Assembly (NCBI GenBank): GCA_015680685.1
Contig: MNCI01009417.1
Coordinates: forward strand, 414,962 to 478,961
Direction of reading: 5' to 3'
From: Gnetum montanum
Lineage: Eukaryota > Streptophyta > Gnetopsida > Gnetales > Gnetaceae
DNA length: 64,000 bases
Part shown: positions 18,755 to 30,500 of the stretch, one piece after another
Numbering within the stretch: the first letter of the stretch is position 1
Layout: every line of letters starts with the position of its first letter
The notes under the pieces: model-generated
Told to the model about the DNA's origin: nothing
Databases searched by the model: none
The model's input: only the letters and a program-made list of their open reading frames with translations
Program-made: the position numbers and the translations under genes

Positions 18755-21074
18755 ATGGATTACAAGCATCTATTCACACCATTGACCATCAATGGACCAT
18801 GCAGGAAGATCACAAGAGAAATTAAAATAAATTCTATCGACTTAGATCTATTAGCAGATGACATATTAGTAGCCTTGATGCAACAAACATTAGACAGCTA
18901 TGAAGGTATGACAAAATGTTAGGACATAGAAGCTGATAGCATCACTGAAGACCGTTTAACTGAAACCCCTATAACTATGCCTGACGGTGAAGTTAAGGTA
19001 TTAAAATTGAGCACACTATTGCAACCTCAACTTGCCAAAGGTATAGAACACATGCTTCGAGACAACATAAAAGCATTCACCTAGCCCTACACTGACATGC
19101 CTGGGTTAGACCCTCAAATCATCCAGCACAATATCATACTTGATTCAAAATTAAGACTAGTGAAGCAAAAAGCATGCAAGGTTAGGCCTGAAGTAGCATT
19201 GGCGGTCCACAATGATATCAGCAAACTTTATCAGGCTGGGTTCATTCAAGCTGTTGACTCTGATGACTGGGTATCCAACATGGTCATTGTCCCAAAGAAG
19301 AATAGAAGCATTCGCCTCTACATTAACTTCCGGGACCTCAATGTTGTGACCATAAAAGATGATTTCCCCTTGCCTAGCATTGATCAACTAGTTGATTCGA
19401 CCGCTGGACATGCCTTGTTATCTTTTATGGATGGCTTTTCAGGATACAACCAGATACGGATTAACCTAGAACATCAGCTCAGGACGACCTTCATGACACC
19501 ATGGGGGACCCTTTGTTATACAATGATGCAATTCGGTCTCAAGAACACCGGTGCAACATACCAAAGAGCAATGACATTTATCTTTAGCGATTACATACTT
19601 CATTCGCTCAATGATTATGTGGATGACATCGCAATTAAATTGAAAATGCTAGAACAGCACATACAAGACTTAGATTTGGTCCTACAATGTTGCCTAAAAT
19701 ATGAACTTAGACTCAACCCAAAGAAATGTGTATTCGGGGATGCTAGGTTTCGTAGTGTTAGAAATAGGAATACAAGTAGACCCAGACAAGGTTAAAGCTA
19801 TCATCAACTTAAAACCACCAAGCAACCTTACCGAACTTTGAGGTCTACAAGGTATATTACAGTTCATCAAGCATTTCATAGAAAAACTGACGAACAAGTT
19901 GAGACCCATGAACCATTTGCTACGTAAGAATGTCCACTTTGAATGGACTTCACAGTGCCAGGAAGCATTTGATAACATTAAAACGACACTTATTCAACTA
20001 CCCACAGTTTATCCACCTCGAAATGATAAACCGTTATACATCTATCTTGCTACTTCTGACTCATCAATCGCATCTATGCTTTGCCAAAAACGAGATGATG
20101 GAACTGAAGCCCCAGTTTATTACTTAAGTGATGCATTAGTAGCCCATGAGAAGAGGTACAACGAGGTGGAAAGGTCATGCTTAGCCCTTATCTTTTCCTT
20201 AAAGAAATGGCAACATTACCTATTCTGTAACCAAGTCAATATAATCTGCAAGGACAATGTGCTCAGAGCCATCATAGGAAACATTTATGATTCAAGTAGA
20301 ATGGCTCATTGGAAAGCCATGATAGCTAAGTTTGACCTACACTACAGAGTGCAATCATCAGTTAAGGGTCAAGCCATAGCAAATCAAATGACTGTATCAC
20401 CAATGCAGGATCATGCGACAATAAAGCCAGAGTTCCCTAATGAAAATGTGAGTGCAATAGACATAGTACCCAATGACTACGATGCTATTTTGAACTTTGA
20501 TGGAGCATCCACTTGTCAAGGGGGAAGTGCCGCCGCCATCATCACCTATCCCTCCGGGGAGATTTGTCCCTTTGCTTATTGCTTCGACTTTCACTGTACC
20601 AACAACGTAATAGAATACGAAGGTCTCCTTAGAGGTCTCATGGTAGCACTAGCATCAGACCTCACACGACTGGTAGTCAGGGGAGACTCACAAGTAGTTT
20701 TAAACCAAGTCACAGACGTTTATACATGCAAAGCCCAACATTTACAACCATACTGTGATTTGGCTAAGCACTTACTAAAGCGATTGAAAAATATAGATGT
20801 GCAACATGTTTCCAGAAATGATAACACCATCGCAGATGCACTCGCCACGTTAGCTCTAAACATTTTGCCAAACATGTTCCACATGTTGCCTAGCTCTATA
20901 ATTAGTTGTGCTAAACCCGTAACTGATAGTCCCGATGAATTACCGATTGCATCCATTAGTACAAATCACACGATAGAATGGTATGATGACATAAAAGAGT
21001 ACCTTCTGCGTGGTAAAACACCGCAACATCTAACGAATGCAAAAAAGGATGTGGTACGAAAATGTTCTCTATAG
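18755..21074 (+). pseudogene. pol: E1 pol, reverse transcriptase - RNase H - aRNH region
   Basis: The likely start is ATG 18,755 (MDYKHLFTPLTINGPC). RT covers about 19,150-19,740, with QAGFIQAVDSDDWVSNMVIV, FSGYNQIRI and the catalytic YVDD at about 19,615-19,630. Near 19,738 about 14 bases are missing relative to E2 (after KKCVFG), which shifts the frame. A degenerate gypsy RNase H (about 19,960-20,390) is followed by an archaeal-type RNase H (about 20,480-20,850) with its acidic residues visible in FDGAS, EYEGLLRGL, RGDSQ and ADALA. Stops are at about 18,920, 19,082, 19,837 and 21,072. The dual RNase H marks the Tat lineage. Confidence 0.92.
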
Positions 21075-22217
21075 TATGCATTAGTAGGAGAAATGTTGTG
21101 CCGTCGATCTTACGAAGGCATATTGTTAGCATGCGTTAGTAGCACTGATCGCCAAACCATTGTTGAGCAAATACATGATGGACTATGCAGAGGGCACATA
21201 GTGCCTAAAGCAATGGCAACAAAAATAAGACGTTTGGGCTATTATTGGCCACACATGGAGTATGATTGTTTCTTCAAGGTCAAAACGTGTAGTATCTATC
21301 CAAAACATAGCAATCTGATCCATGTTCCACCAAATGAGTTGCATACGGCACAAATCACTTGGCCTTTCCAAAAGTGGGGGTTAGACATTATTGAGCAGAT
21401 AACTCCGCCATCTTCCGCCAGACATAGCTTCATCATAACCGCGACAGAGTATTTCATGAAGTGGGTAGAAGATATTCCCCTTAGAAAGACCACATCCAAA
21501 CACATATGCAACTTCATTTTAGAAAACATTGTGACCCGTCTTGGCATTCCAATGACCATCATCACCGATAACGAACCACAGTTCAGCAATGCCAAAACTA
21601 GAACTTTTACTGACAGCCTAGGGATCAAACATTCATTTTCATCTCCTTACTACCCTCAGATCAATGGAGAAGCTGAAGCTACAAATAAAATCCTCATCAT
21701 AGTGCTCAAAAAGATGCTTACTTAAAGCAAGAAAAGATGGCACGAACAGTTAGTGTACGCACTATGGGCTTATCGCACTACGCATCGGACTTCCATAGGT
21801 AAGATGCCATATAGTCTGGTTTATGGTTCAGAAGCTATTTTACCCTTGGAATTGTAGGTATCATATTTAAGGATCACACTTTCTGGACTCCTCGATGAAG
21901 GTCAAAACAATAACTTACGCATTGTTGACTTGGACTCGATAGAGGAGGAACCCACACGTATGCTCGATCAAATTGAGTGGTACCAAAAGCAACAACAACA
22001 GTGTCATCAGCATGATATTCATAAACGCCCAATCAAAGAGGGCAACCTTGTACTCAAAGCCATTTGGGAACACCTGGACAAATTCTCAGCCAACTGGGAA
22101 GGGCCCTACTTAGTCACCAAAGCGTACGACAACGGAGCATTCAAATTAGCTGACATGGAAGGGAATGAGCTTGCACATCCGACCAACCATTTGTACTTGA
22201 AACCGTTCTATATTTGA
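21075..22217 (+). pseudogene. pol: E1 pol, integrase region
   Basis: In the same frame as the aRNH. The zinc-binding region has H.GLCRGH and KTCSIYPKHSN; the second Cys of the CxxC pair appears lost (Tyr-Pro where E2 has Cys-Gln). Catalytic core: first Asp in GLDIIEQ (near 21,385), second in TDNEPQF (near 21,570), Glu in NGEAEATNK (near 21,670). The C-terminal domain has NWEGPYLVTKAYDNGAFKL and ends HLYLKPFYI-stop at 22,217. Stops at 21,723 and 21,855 split it. Upstream is aRNH; downstream the boundary array begins almost at once. Confidence 0.9.
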
Positions 22218-22229
22218 GCATAGACTCAG

Positions 22230-22585
22230 GGACGATAAACTAATACCACAACTTGTCCTGGAATCATGACGATAAACTGATACCACAGCTCATCCTGGAA
22301 TCATGATGATAAACTGATACCACAGCTCGTCCTGGAATCATGATGATAAACTGATACCACAGAACATCTGCCATGACAATAAACTAGCACTTGTCCGGTA
22401 CGACATCAAACCATCATAGTGTGGCTAGCCAGAGTCTGCTAAGACTATAAACTGGTTCACCTCTTCGCAGTCCACCAGGACTATAAACTAGCGATGTATC
22501 GTCTACTACAACCCTAAACTGAAGATGTCCAACAGGTTATGACATGAAACTAACCCACAACAGTCTACTACGACCATAAAATGGC
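22230..22585 (+). repeat. E1 boundary array c (integrase / 3' region)
   Basis: Three close copies of a ~38-bp unit with GGAATCATGA(C/T)GATAAACTGA and TACCACAG (near 22,259, 22,297, 22,335), then more diverged units with CATAAACTRRC to 22,585. It starts about 15 bases after the pol stop. Confidence 0.85.
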
Positions 22586-22657
22586 AGCTTCATCTCTAAC
22601 CTCTTGATCTGTAGCTGTATTCAAACTTCATTAGAGCCGCTACCTCACTCATCATCA

Positions 22658-22893
22658 ATGGATCCTAACAACATTGCTGCCACTCATATTCTGTACCTGA
22701 AGTCTCATCTGGGGCCTTGTTTTATCAGATGCTATTCAAGTCTAAGCTTACTCGCGTGGTTTTCTTGTCTTCTTGGAGTTGTATTTGTAGGATGACACTT
22801 AGCGATGTTTGTACGAGAATGCACTTCATCACAGCAATAAGGTACCATATAGTCCCTAACACACATAACCAGGTTAATCAAGCCATTCACTAG
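22658..22893 (+). pseudogene. E1 small sense ORF between integrase and 3' LTR
   Basis: Counterpart of the E2 reading at 882-634. The first part reads MDPNNIAATHILYLKSHL from ATG 22,658. After an apparent one-base indel near 22,710 it continues in another frame as KSKLTRVVFLSSWSCICRM, TLSDVCTRMHFITAIRYHIVP and ends at TAG 22,891-22,893. Amino-acid similarity to E2 spans most of its length. The product is not recognised; the middle is hydrophobic. TATTTGTAG then GAT at 22,782-22,793 could instead be a 3' splice site. Confidence 0.35.
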
Positions 22894-23571
22894 TACATCC
22901 CCATTTCCCATTACATTTTCCATCTATTCCTAAAACATAATCTACTCAGTTGCACCCTTGATACACCCAGTACACCCAAAACTTTGAGCACACCACTGCA
23001 CACTGCAACACTTTTAAGTAGTCGCAACACACAGCATGGCACTTGAGCATGAGTATAAGGTAAAAACAAGAAGGTAGTTTTCTTGGAAACAAGTACTCAT
23101 GTCTCAAACGCTCAAGTAACATCTCGTTGTGTGGCTTTGGCTCTCCGCCAACGTGTCCCCTTTAACACTAAACAGAGGCCCCATTCTCCCAAAGAATGCA
23201 ACACATCATCACATGGCTTTGGTTATGCCAACAAGTCCTCTTAAACACTAAACAAGAGTCTTGTTCCGCCAAAGGACGTGCACCTCATGTCTTGGTCCCA
23301 AGTCTACTAAACAATGGCTATTAACAAGGATCAACATTACACACATGCCAAGACATCCCTTTCACCATGCACAAGCCCTTGATCAGTTACCAATCCATAC
23401 ATTTCCCATTTCCCTATCCAACACAAATTTCGTTTCCCCAATCCTATGTACTACTGAACATGGTACGATGACATCTGGCCAAGTGCCAAAGGACAATATT
23501 TCTACCAGTTGCTTGTGGTGTTTTGTACTTCTTTGTCGATGCTTCTCGGGTTGATTCCTCCAAGCATCAAC
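22894..23571 (+). other. E1 distal 3' untranslated region
   Basis: No gene supported. It contains two related ~75-bp units at about 23,130-23,280 (GGCTTTGG, CCAAC(G/A)(T/A)GTCC, ACACTAAACA, CCAAAG). The same arrangement occurs in inverted orientation at 180-340 of E2. Confidence 0.6.
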
Positions 23572-23584
23572 AAAGAGGGGCCGA
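23572..23584 (+). other. Polypurine tract of E1
   Basis: AAAGAGGGGCCGA directly abuts the 3' LTR start TGAAACACC. The same tract, AAAGAGGGGCCAT, abuts the 3' LTR of E5 on the minus strand (47,242-47,254). It would prime plus-strand DNA synthesis. Confidence 0.75.
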
Positions 23585-24998
23585 TGAAACACCACAAAAT
23601 TTTGAGCTTAGTACTCCTCCAGCAAGAATCAAGCTAAGATCGTGATGCTCCCCACCATGACTAAAGCTTGACAGCATCACGAATAGCTTCGAACAAAGTC
23701 GAACAGAACAGGAAATGGTCCCCTGGGACCCACAGAAGACTACGACAATATCTGACGTCAAACCTAGCAGATTTTGAACTGAAATTTTTTTTACTGAGTA
23801 TGCAGCGTGCACGCCCATCGTGTATGCCCAGCATGCATCTCCAGCATGCACGACTAGCATGTGACTTTAGAGATTACTTGAAATAAACACTTCAGAGTCA
23901 GATTTTCATAAGGCATCAACTCCCAGAGACAGGGAAATTGTTAAGCATCATCATAGGCTCAAGAAAATCAAATTTCGACCTCGAAATCATACACTTTGGA
24001 ACTCACATGCTGAGCATGCTTACCCTGCATGCCCAGCATACACCAGTCGAAGCTTTCCAGAACCATGTCAGATCAAGTCCAATCTAGTTGAACATCCACA
24101 GGCAGCATTCTCGTGACATCTGAACTTAAACCCGAGGGCCAAATTCAATACTTCCTGTTGTAACAATAATTTGTAAAATGACTTCTTTTGTTTTAGTCAA
24201 GTCTGTACGCTGAGTTCACACGCCTGGTGTGTACACGCTGGCGTGTAGCAGTATACGCTGGCGTATAGCAGTACACGCTAGCGAGTAGCACGCTATACAT
24301 TTATAAAATTTCACTCGTTTTCACTCGGTCGATGCTCCACATGTCATCCGATCTGAAATTCCAGCACCCCACAGTCAATAATCTCGTCTCAGATCTTAAT
24401 GGAATGCCCACACCTGTATAAAAATCCTGATTTTTGACCAGATCAGGGTTGAAAAATTGGAGGCATCTAAGCAAAAATTTGGGGCAACCCACACTTAGAA
24501 CATCAAGAACATTACATCCTTCACGCTGGGCTTCTATCCTACATGCTAAGCATACAACCTTCATGCTGTGCTTGTAGCCGAATCCAGCAAACAATCACCC
24601 CTCTCCATCCACTGGAGCTTTCTGTCCGCCTTGTGTTAGATCCACAACTGCGTTAGACCGATGCATTATAACATCCATTATGCAATAATATTGCCATATT
24701 TCTTTTGCTAATATTTGTTATAGTTTTTCATTCATTCTTGTGTACTTATTGTTTGCATTCCTGTACGTTTATGCCCGATTTTACATTTGTTACGCCATTT
24801 GCATATAACATAGTGTATTGCACATCGGCATACGTTTGGGGAAATCCTTGTCTGATCCGCATGTGGACCACCCAAGGTACTCTGCCTTCGTTAATTCTAG
24901 CTTTCCCTCAAGCGAAGGTAGGGTCTCTTGTGCTTGTCCGGGGATCTCTTGGTTTCTGTTTTCATTCCAACCGGAGATCAACGATTTTGGATAGTACA
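23585..24998 (+). repeat. 3' LTR of E1 (1,414 bp)
   Basis: Starts TGAAACACCACAAAATTTTG and ends TTTGGATAGTACA. It lacks the 78-bp duplication and about 40 bp of the GTGCACACC region found in the 5' LTR, and has one extra GTATACGCTGGCGTATAGCA unit near 24,250. It is followed by the TGGAG duplication. Confidence 0.95.
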
Positions 24999-25003
24999 TG
25001 GAG
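24999..25003. repeat. Right target site duplication of E1 (TGGAG)
   Basis: Identical to 6,723-6,727. The interrupted exon 2 of the E2 antisense gene continues in frame right after it; E1 keeps the uninterrupted version of this exon at 17,291-16,843. Confidence 0.97.
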
Positions 25004-28000
25004 GACCTAGATCTACCTATCCATTGTTGCATGTATGGGATTTATTGTCAGATGGCCTTCATCACATCAATAACACCCTATTCCTAGTTGCTCGTGCACA
25101 TACTTTGTTCCAAAACCCTCCTGGGATGGTGTACCAAGGAGGAAGGTAAGGTTGTTAAATTTACCGTTTTTGCCTTGTTGCTTAGTAGTTGTTTATGTTT
25201 TGATCGTTGTCTCTTTGTAGGCCTCAATTCGATAAATAAGGGGTGTGCGTAGGCGATGATGGACTCGCTTTGGCTCGTACCGCCTTAAAGGCTTTTATGG
25301 CAAGCCCCACTCTCCGTGGTGCCGTGTTGGCCTAGACTAAGGGTGATATTGTTCATTTTCACAAACGATACTCGAGGGCACTTGCACAATGTGAGGCTAG
25401 GGGGTGGCTACATGGGGACTGGCCCAGTTTTTCCATGCAAGGCCGATTTGGCTTCTAGTGATCTGAATCTATCGATTGACGGTAAGTAATGGTGTTTTTT
25501 GACACCTTAGTTTGTTCGTTATGCTACATCATTGGCTACATTGACTCCATGGTGTTACCTTATGCATACACTGGATGTTTCCCCTGATGAAGCCACCATC
25601 ACAATCGGGCAGATTGAGAGCACCTTGGCTATGAAATTCGGGGAGGTTGGTGGTGCACAACGATGGTTACGTACTAAGGCACCACCACATATCATCAGTT
25701 GTTTGAGTGATGTGGGCCTCATGGATTTGTTCACTACCCTAAGCCCTGATGTTTCTATGATGGAGATGATTGGAATTATTGATTATTTCAACGAATTTGT
25801 CAACTACTATAGCACTCACATCAAGGGTGTCAAAGTGGTTTTCCATCTGTCAGCTGAGTTCTTCTCAGATCTCTTTGATGTACCGGCAGATGGTGTTAGA
25901 GTGGTTTTGGATAGGGTACAAAAAGAGCTCCATATTGTGTGTGAGTTGGAGAACTGGTTGGGCATTCTTAAAGGTGCTAAGGGATTCCCCATGTAGGGAA
26001 AATCAAAAGTAGTTGAAGTTAATGAGTTGTATCCCTTATTCAGAGCACGGGCGTTTCCCAAATCCCTATCTCAAGTAAAGACTTTTGGAGTGGGGCCTAT
26101 GCGTATCATGCACACGATTCTGGAGACTGGGGTACGTTATAATTGGGTCGATTTTTTACTTGCAGCTTTCCATGGGGAGATAGTGAGGTTACGTTCAAAC
26201 ATTGAGGTGCAATCCCATTTCACTTTTGCATTCTTTGCCAGCTACTTGCATCGGCTCGCTGAATTTTTAGTTGTTCACATGGATAACAAGTACGTGTTAA
26301 GGGATCACGACCAACTATCTCGCTTGTGGATTCGCCACTTATTTGAGGTGGCCAAATCGCAAGATGCTCCTGAGGGGATTGATGAATTGGTTTCTGTCAC
26401 AACGGAGGGGTCATCTGGTCATTCAATTCATACGCATGACAACATAGTTTTGGAACCAGATAGTGTGCCCTATACAGCTAGGAGAGCCGATCGGGTGATC
26501 AAGGAAACGATCAGGAAAGCAAAATCGAAAGTTCAGAATCGTGAACACCCTAGAGAGGTTGCTCTAACTATAGATGAACCAAGGGTGAAATGTATACGGT
26601 TTAAGATGCCTGTACGGGGTAAGCTTGATTCACTGATTTTTCCTTGTCATCATCGTTATTTTTACTTTATTTTTTGGCCATTTATACAAAACTGATGTTG
26701 AACTCATGAATGTCAGTAGAGTTGACTTCTGAAGTTAGAAGAGAGAGGTTAGCACCGATCATCGAGGAGGAAGATGTCTCAACGAACTTAAATGAGGAGG
26801 ATGAAACGAGCAGGGACGAGATGGGAGGAATAAAAGATCAGGAGGGAGATACCACAGACGAGGGTAAGATTGATGATCAGGGTGGAGTCGATGAGATGTT
26901 TGATGGTTTTCTCAGAGGGAAGCTAGACCTTGGTGATCCTCTTAATTGGGAGGAAGACAGAGATTCTGGTATATTTGCCATATTATATTTACTTGCCTTT
27001 TGAATTGTGCTTCTCATTGTTTGAAGTTTTAATTTTATGTTTTTTGCTACTACTAGGTGAAAATGTTGAGACTAGGACATTTCCTAACGTTCGTTTAGAA
27101 GTCCCTATGATGAAGGCTCCCACAGAAACGACCACCAAAGTTAACTCATCTCCTACGTATGAACCATTTACTTGGATCGAAATGCCAAGTAAAATGGATT
27201 TTATAACTGGTGTCATTGATGAGGTGGTTGATCGCATTGAGCAAGCTCATCCTGAAATAGGTACATATATCTTAAGTGTTTTGTATCCTTCAATTTTTCT
27301 CATCTGTTGCTATTGTCCAATGTCTAATGTATGTTCTCCTCATATGAGCAGGGGCTAGACTGAAATGGGATTCATCTAAGGCCACTGGTATTGATAGTTT
27401 GCCTGCACTACCTCTAGAGATTGAGCAAGTACCCCGACAGATTTATGATGAAGTGGCAGAATGCGTTGTGCAGAACGCCAAGTCTCTTTGGACCTGTAGG
27501 CGCTCCATCGAGAGGCTATGGTTGTAGATTAAGGCAGGAGAAAAAGAAATTTCCAAGCTATCAGCAAAATGGGATGATCTCAAATTACGCTATGAGTTCG
27601 CCTTGGCAAGGTTAATAGGTGATCGTTCTTGGTGAACTTCTGAGATTACTTATGATAGATATTGGAATTTATTGAATCGTCAAGTATCAATGACTCAGGA
27701 GCTAGCAGAGCATAAGGCACAAATAGATTTACTGAACCTCAAATGTCAGGATTGGAAGGCTTTCACTTCTAAGGTGTAGAAATGGGGTCAAGATGAAAAG
27801 ACCCATAAGTATCATTATAAAAAATTGTTAAAGGAGGTATCTATAGAGAAGCGTCAGCTGGAGATGTTTGTTGAGGGTTTAGGCCTACGCTCTTCATTTG
27901 ATGCATTTGTTAAGCATACTGTGGTGGAGATGGAATCGCCCAAGAGGGTAATCACCATAGCTTCTGGGGAGGTTTCTGTGGGCAAGTTTCCTCTGAAACT

Positions 28001-28343
28001 TCCCACTTCATCCGCGGTGGACAAAGGGAAGGCTTTAGCCAACGTTGATCTGGGCCTTGACGGGACTGACTGGGCAAGTGTCTCTGAAGAGGAAATCCTT
28101 CATCGGTTGGAATTCGGTCTAGGAGGATCTTCTTCAGTAAGTCATTTAAACTTGTGAATTTTATTTATTAAATAACTTTTGGAATTCTGCTCTTTTCCTT
28201 TTGTGTTAATGTGTTAATTGTTTTCTTTTACCTTTTCATAGGGTTAGGGTAATGACGGTGGTCAAGAAGGTGGCCCCAACAGAGCGGGGACCCATAGTGC
28301 CGGGGAGTCTAAGGGGGACACCCCTCCCGACCCTGATGCTTAG
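25004..28343 (+). pseudogene. E2 antisense gene, rest of exon 2 to exon 8
   Basis: Continues the gene begun at 5,981. Exons: 25,004-25,145 (exon 2 end), 25,221-25,481, 25,572-26,618, 26,717-26,968, 27,057-27,260, 27,352-28,136, 28,242-28,343. GT donors are intact (GTAAGG, GTAAGT, GTAAGC, GTATAT, GTACAT, GTAAGT); the exon 4 acceptor AG reads AC. Joined phases agree through all borders. The exon 2 end has NTLFLVARAHTLFQNPPG, the place of HAD motif IV, where acidic residues are missing; exon 3 opens GVCVGDDGLALARTALKAF, like the end of plant FCP1-type domains. Exon 4 (1,047 bp) is the conserved unknown domain, exon 5 is acidic (IIEEEDVSTNLNEED), exon 7 is helical and probably coiled-coil (LLKEVSIEKRQLEMF). 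Stops occur in exons 3, 4, 7 and 8. Confidence 0.75.
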
Positions 28344-28919
28344 TCTTAAATTTAGCATTATCATCGCTCATGTTTTTACATGAGTCACAAACAGAGTGTT
28401 TCACTTTGGATTGTATATGAACTGATGGATGGAATTGGTTAACTGTTGTAATTGTCTATTTGTATATGAATATATATATATATATTGTTTGTTGTTAAAA
28501 TGATTGGAAGGAATAAGATGTGTATTTTTTTGTTTGTATATGTATCGTGTGAGGACATTGCACTAAGCTGTAATTTGATGTTGATACATTCATACTATTT
28601 TTTTTGTTTTCGATTGAGTTTTCTGTTATTCATTTTTTTTCATTTTTTTTATTTGAATTATAAGTTTGTTTGAACATTGATAAGCATAGATTTAAAGTGA
28701 AAATCTTTTGGGCTTGAATGTAAACATGAGGCAGCAATGTAAAAATGTTTTTGTTCATTTTGTTGTTTAAGTGTAATGCATGAAGTAGGAACAGGAGTAG
28801 GAGCATAATCATGTAAAAAGGGGAATATGAAGGAAAACTATGGTTGATAACGCAAGAACGCAACAGGGTAAGCATAAATTCGAACTGTAAACTTAAATTA
28901 AGAGAAAAGAAATATAAGA
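28344..28919 (+). other. 3' flank of the E2 antisense gene
   Basis: AT-rich and without a supported gene. It contains a (TA)n run at about 28,467-28,485, also present at the corresponding place in E1 (13,498-13,508). It probably includes the 3' untranslated region of the antisense gene; I could not fix a polyadenylation signal. Confidence 0.6.
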
Positions 28920-29110
28920 AAGTGCTCTAGTTTAAGGCCATTTTGGGCCAATGCACTAGTTTAAGTCCATTTCGGGCCATATGTAAACAAGGGAAGTTTC
29001 AAGTGATACTGGTGGGTTCCTTGGTAAATCGGCCATTTCTGGTCGTGGCTAGTTTTATGTCATTGCGGACATGTGGTAGTTTAACGTCATTTCGGACGAG
29101 GAATGCAGTT
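28920..29110 (-). repeat. E2 boundary array a (protease / antisense gene)
   Basis: Units AGTTTAAGGCCATTTTGGGCC, AGTTTAAGTCCATTTCGGGCC (28,928-28,980), then AGTTTTATGTCATTGCGGAC and AGTTTAACGTCATTTCGGAC (29,050-29,100). It starts where the protease frame ends. Confidence 0.8.
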
Positions 29111-29125
29111 TAGCAGCTTAGCAAT

Positions 29126-30500
29126 TTTTTGATGTTTCTTAATTTAACGTTAGGAGTGAAACTGATAGGTGTGATTCTATACTCAATGTCCCCTTCGCTA
29201 ATCACGTTGAACGGTAATTCAACCCAAGGGATGTCTAATGGAATAGGCTCTATGTTGGCGTCTTCTAGTGTTTCCATATGTACCATAATTTCAATTTTTG
29301 TTGTAGTTTGAAGTCCAGTTTCAAGTCTAGGTGTTTCTATGTTGGGTAAAGTTTGATTTATGTCTAATGGATCATTGTTTACTGGTTGCGTGCAACTTTG
29401 TTTTTTGTTTGTGTCATCCTATTTAGGTTCTTCAAACTTAACTTCCGAGCCTTGGTTTGTATTTGTATGTGATGAGATGGTAGGTGTAGTAGTCTCCCTA
29501 TGTATATCAATTTCACCACCTTTATAAGGAAGGTGAATCTCTTGGTGTATGGGGGAAGAGACTGCTTTGAGTTGGGCCAACTAGGGTCTTCCTAATATTA
29601 AATTGAACCCTGGCATTTCATCGATGACAACAAAGTTAGCAGATGTGGGGAATCGATCCCCTGCTATAAAGTCCAAAGTTATGGTGCCTTTTACTACTAC
29701 GCATGATCCACTAAACAATTTTAAACATGTGGTGGAGGTTGGTCTAATTAGTTCTGTGAGCCCTAATTGTTCAATGATGGGGTAGGATACTACATTTGTG
29801 GCGGCTCTGTCATCTACATGAACAAGATGTATTTTGAATTAATTTACTTGTATTGTTATGAACATAGGTGTAGTTGTTACTTCTATTGTTTTCTCATCGA
29901 TTTTGATGTTGTTAGTGTGGAAGCCTAGTGATTTAGAAGTTGATCTTTGAGGTAAATACATTACTGCATGAATTGAAAGTTCATTCGGAGGTAAGTCTTC
30001 ACTTACTAGGATTGATGTCAACATACGTACTAGGGCTTCGTGATGAGTTTGAGAGGTTAATATCAAGTCATATAGGCTTAGGGAAGTGTTTTTCTATTTA
30101 AGTGCCTACGTAACTTGTGTTAGGGCTGTTGCCAGATCTTTACTATTAGGCGCATGCCTGTTAATGGTTACTTGGTCCATCGGGCCCAAAAATTTTAACT
30201 CATGTGTTGCTGGTTTGACATTTTCTTCCGTAACTATCGATTTGGATGCATCATGTATTCCAAATGATTCTCCCTTATAGCTCGGGTTCGGTTCATTGGT
30301 AGGTGATGCCATGGGTACTGCACTTAATGGAGTAGGCTTGGGGGTCCTAAAGCAAGTTGTTGACATTCTTTTTCCAATTGTTCCTGTGTGAGCTTGTGTG
30401 CCAAGCATTCCCGCATGTGGGGCGAGGGAACATTTGGTTTTTGAACATTTGGTTGCTTTGGAACCCGTATTACGTATGGAGTAGGACGGAGTTGCGATTG
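29126..30500 (-). pseudogene. pro: E2 protease region of gag-protease
   Basis: Counterpart of E1 12,000-13,147. The readable parts are 30,408-30,106, 30,066-29,839 and on to about 29,126. The active-site loop reads VHVDDRAATNVVSYP near 29,820, so the Gly of DDGA is Arg here, which should inactivate it. Downstream is PGFNLILGRP with a stop replacing the Trp codon, then QLKAVSSPIHQ. The frame ends near IKKLL-stop. It is shifted relative to the E2 gag frame somewhere between 30,681 and 30,410. Confidence 0.8.

Larger units (their letters stand above)
6728..24998 (+). mobile_element. E1, complete nested family A Tat-like element (18.3 kb)
   Basis: Begins TGAAACACCAC and ends ATAGTACA, with LTRs at both ends and a perfect 5-bp duplication. 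The order is 5' LTR, PBS, leader hairpin array, gag-protease (8,891-13,147), boundary array, antisense gene on the minus strand (17,832-13,638), boundary array, pol (18,755-22,217), boundary array, small 3' ORF, PPT, 3' LTR. E1 is an insertion into exon 2 of the antisense gene of its relative E2. All coding parts carry stops. The two LTRs differ by a 78-bp tandem duplication, some indels and scattered substitutions, so the insertion is not recent. Confidence 0.96.

Noticed and set aside
22255-22400. Regularly spaced direct repeats resembling a CRISPR array
   Set aside because: There are no unique spacers of constant length, the units are degenerate, no cas genes are present, and the setting is a plant retrotransposon.
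25532-26695. Exon 4 of the antisense gene as a plant mobile domain or MULE-type transposase gene
   Set aside because: No terminal inverted repeats or catalytic motif of a transposase could be seen, and the gene keeps a fixed place inside the retrotransposons.
28467-28485. (TA)n run as a replication or matrix-attachment element
   Set aside because: It is a simple microsatellite, found at the same place in E1, with nothing else to support a function.
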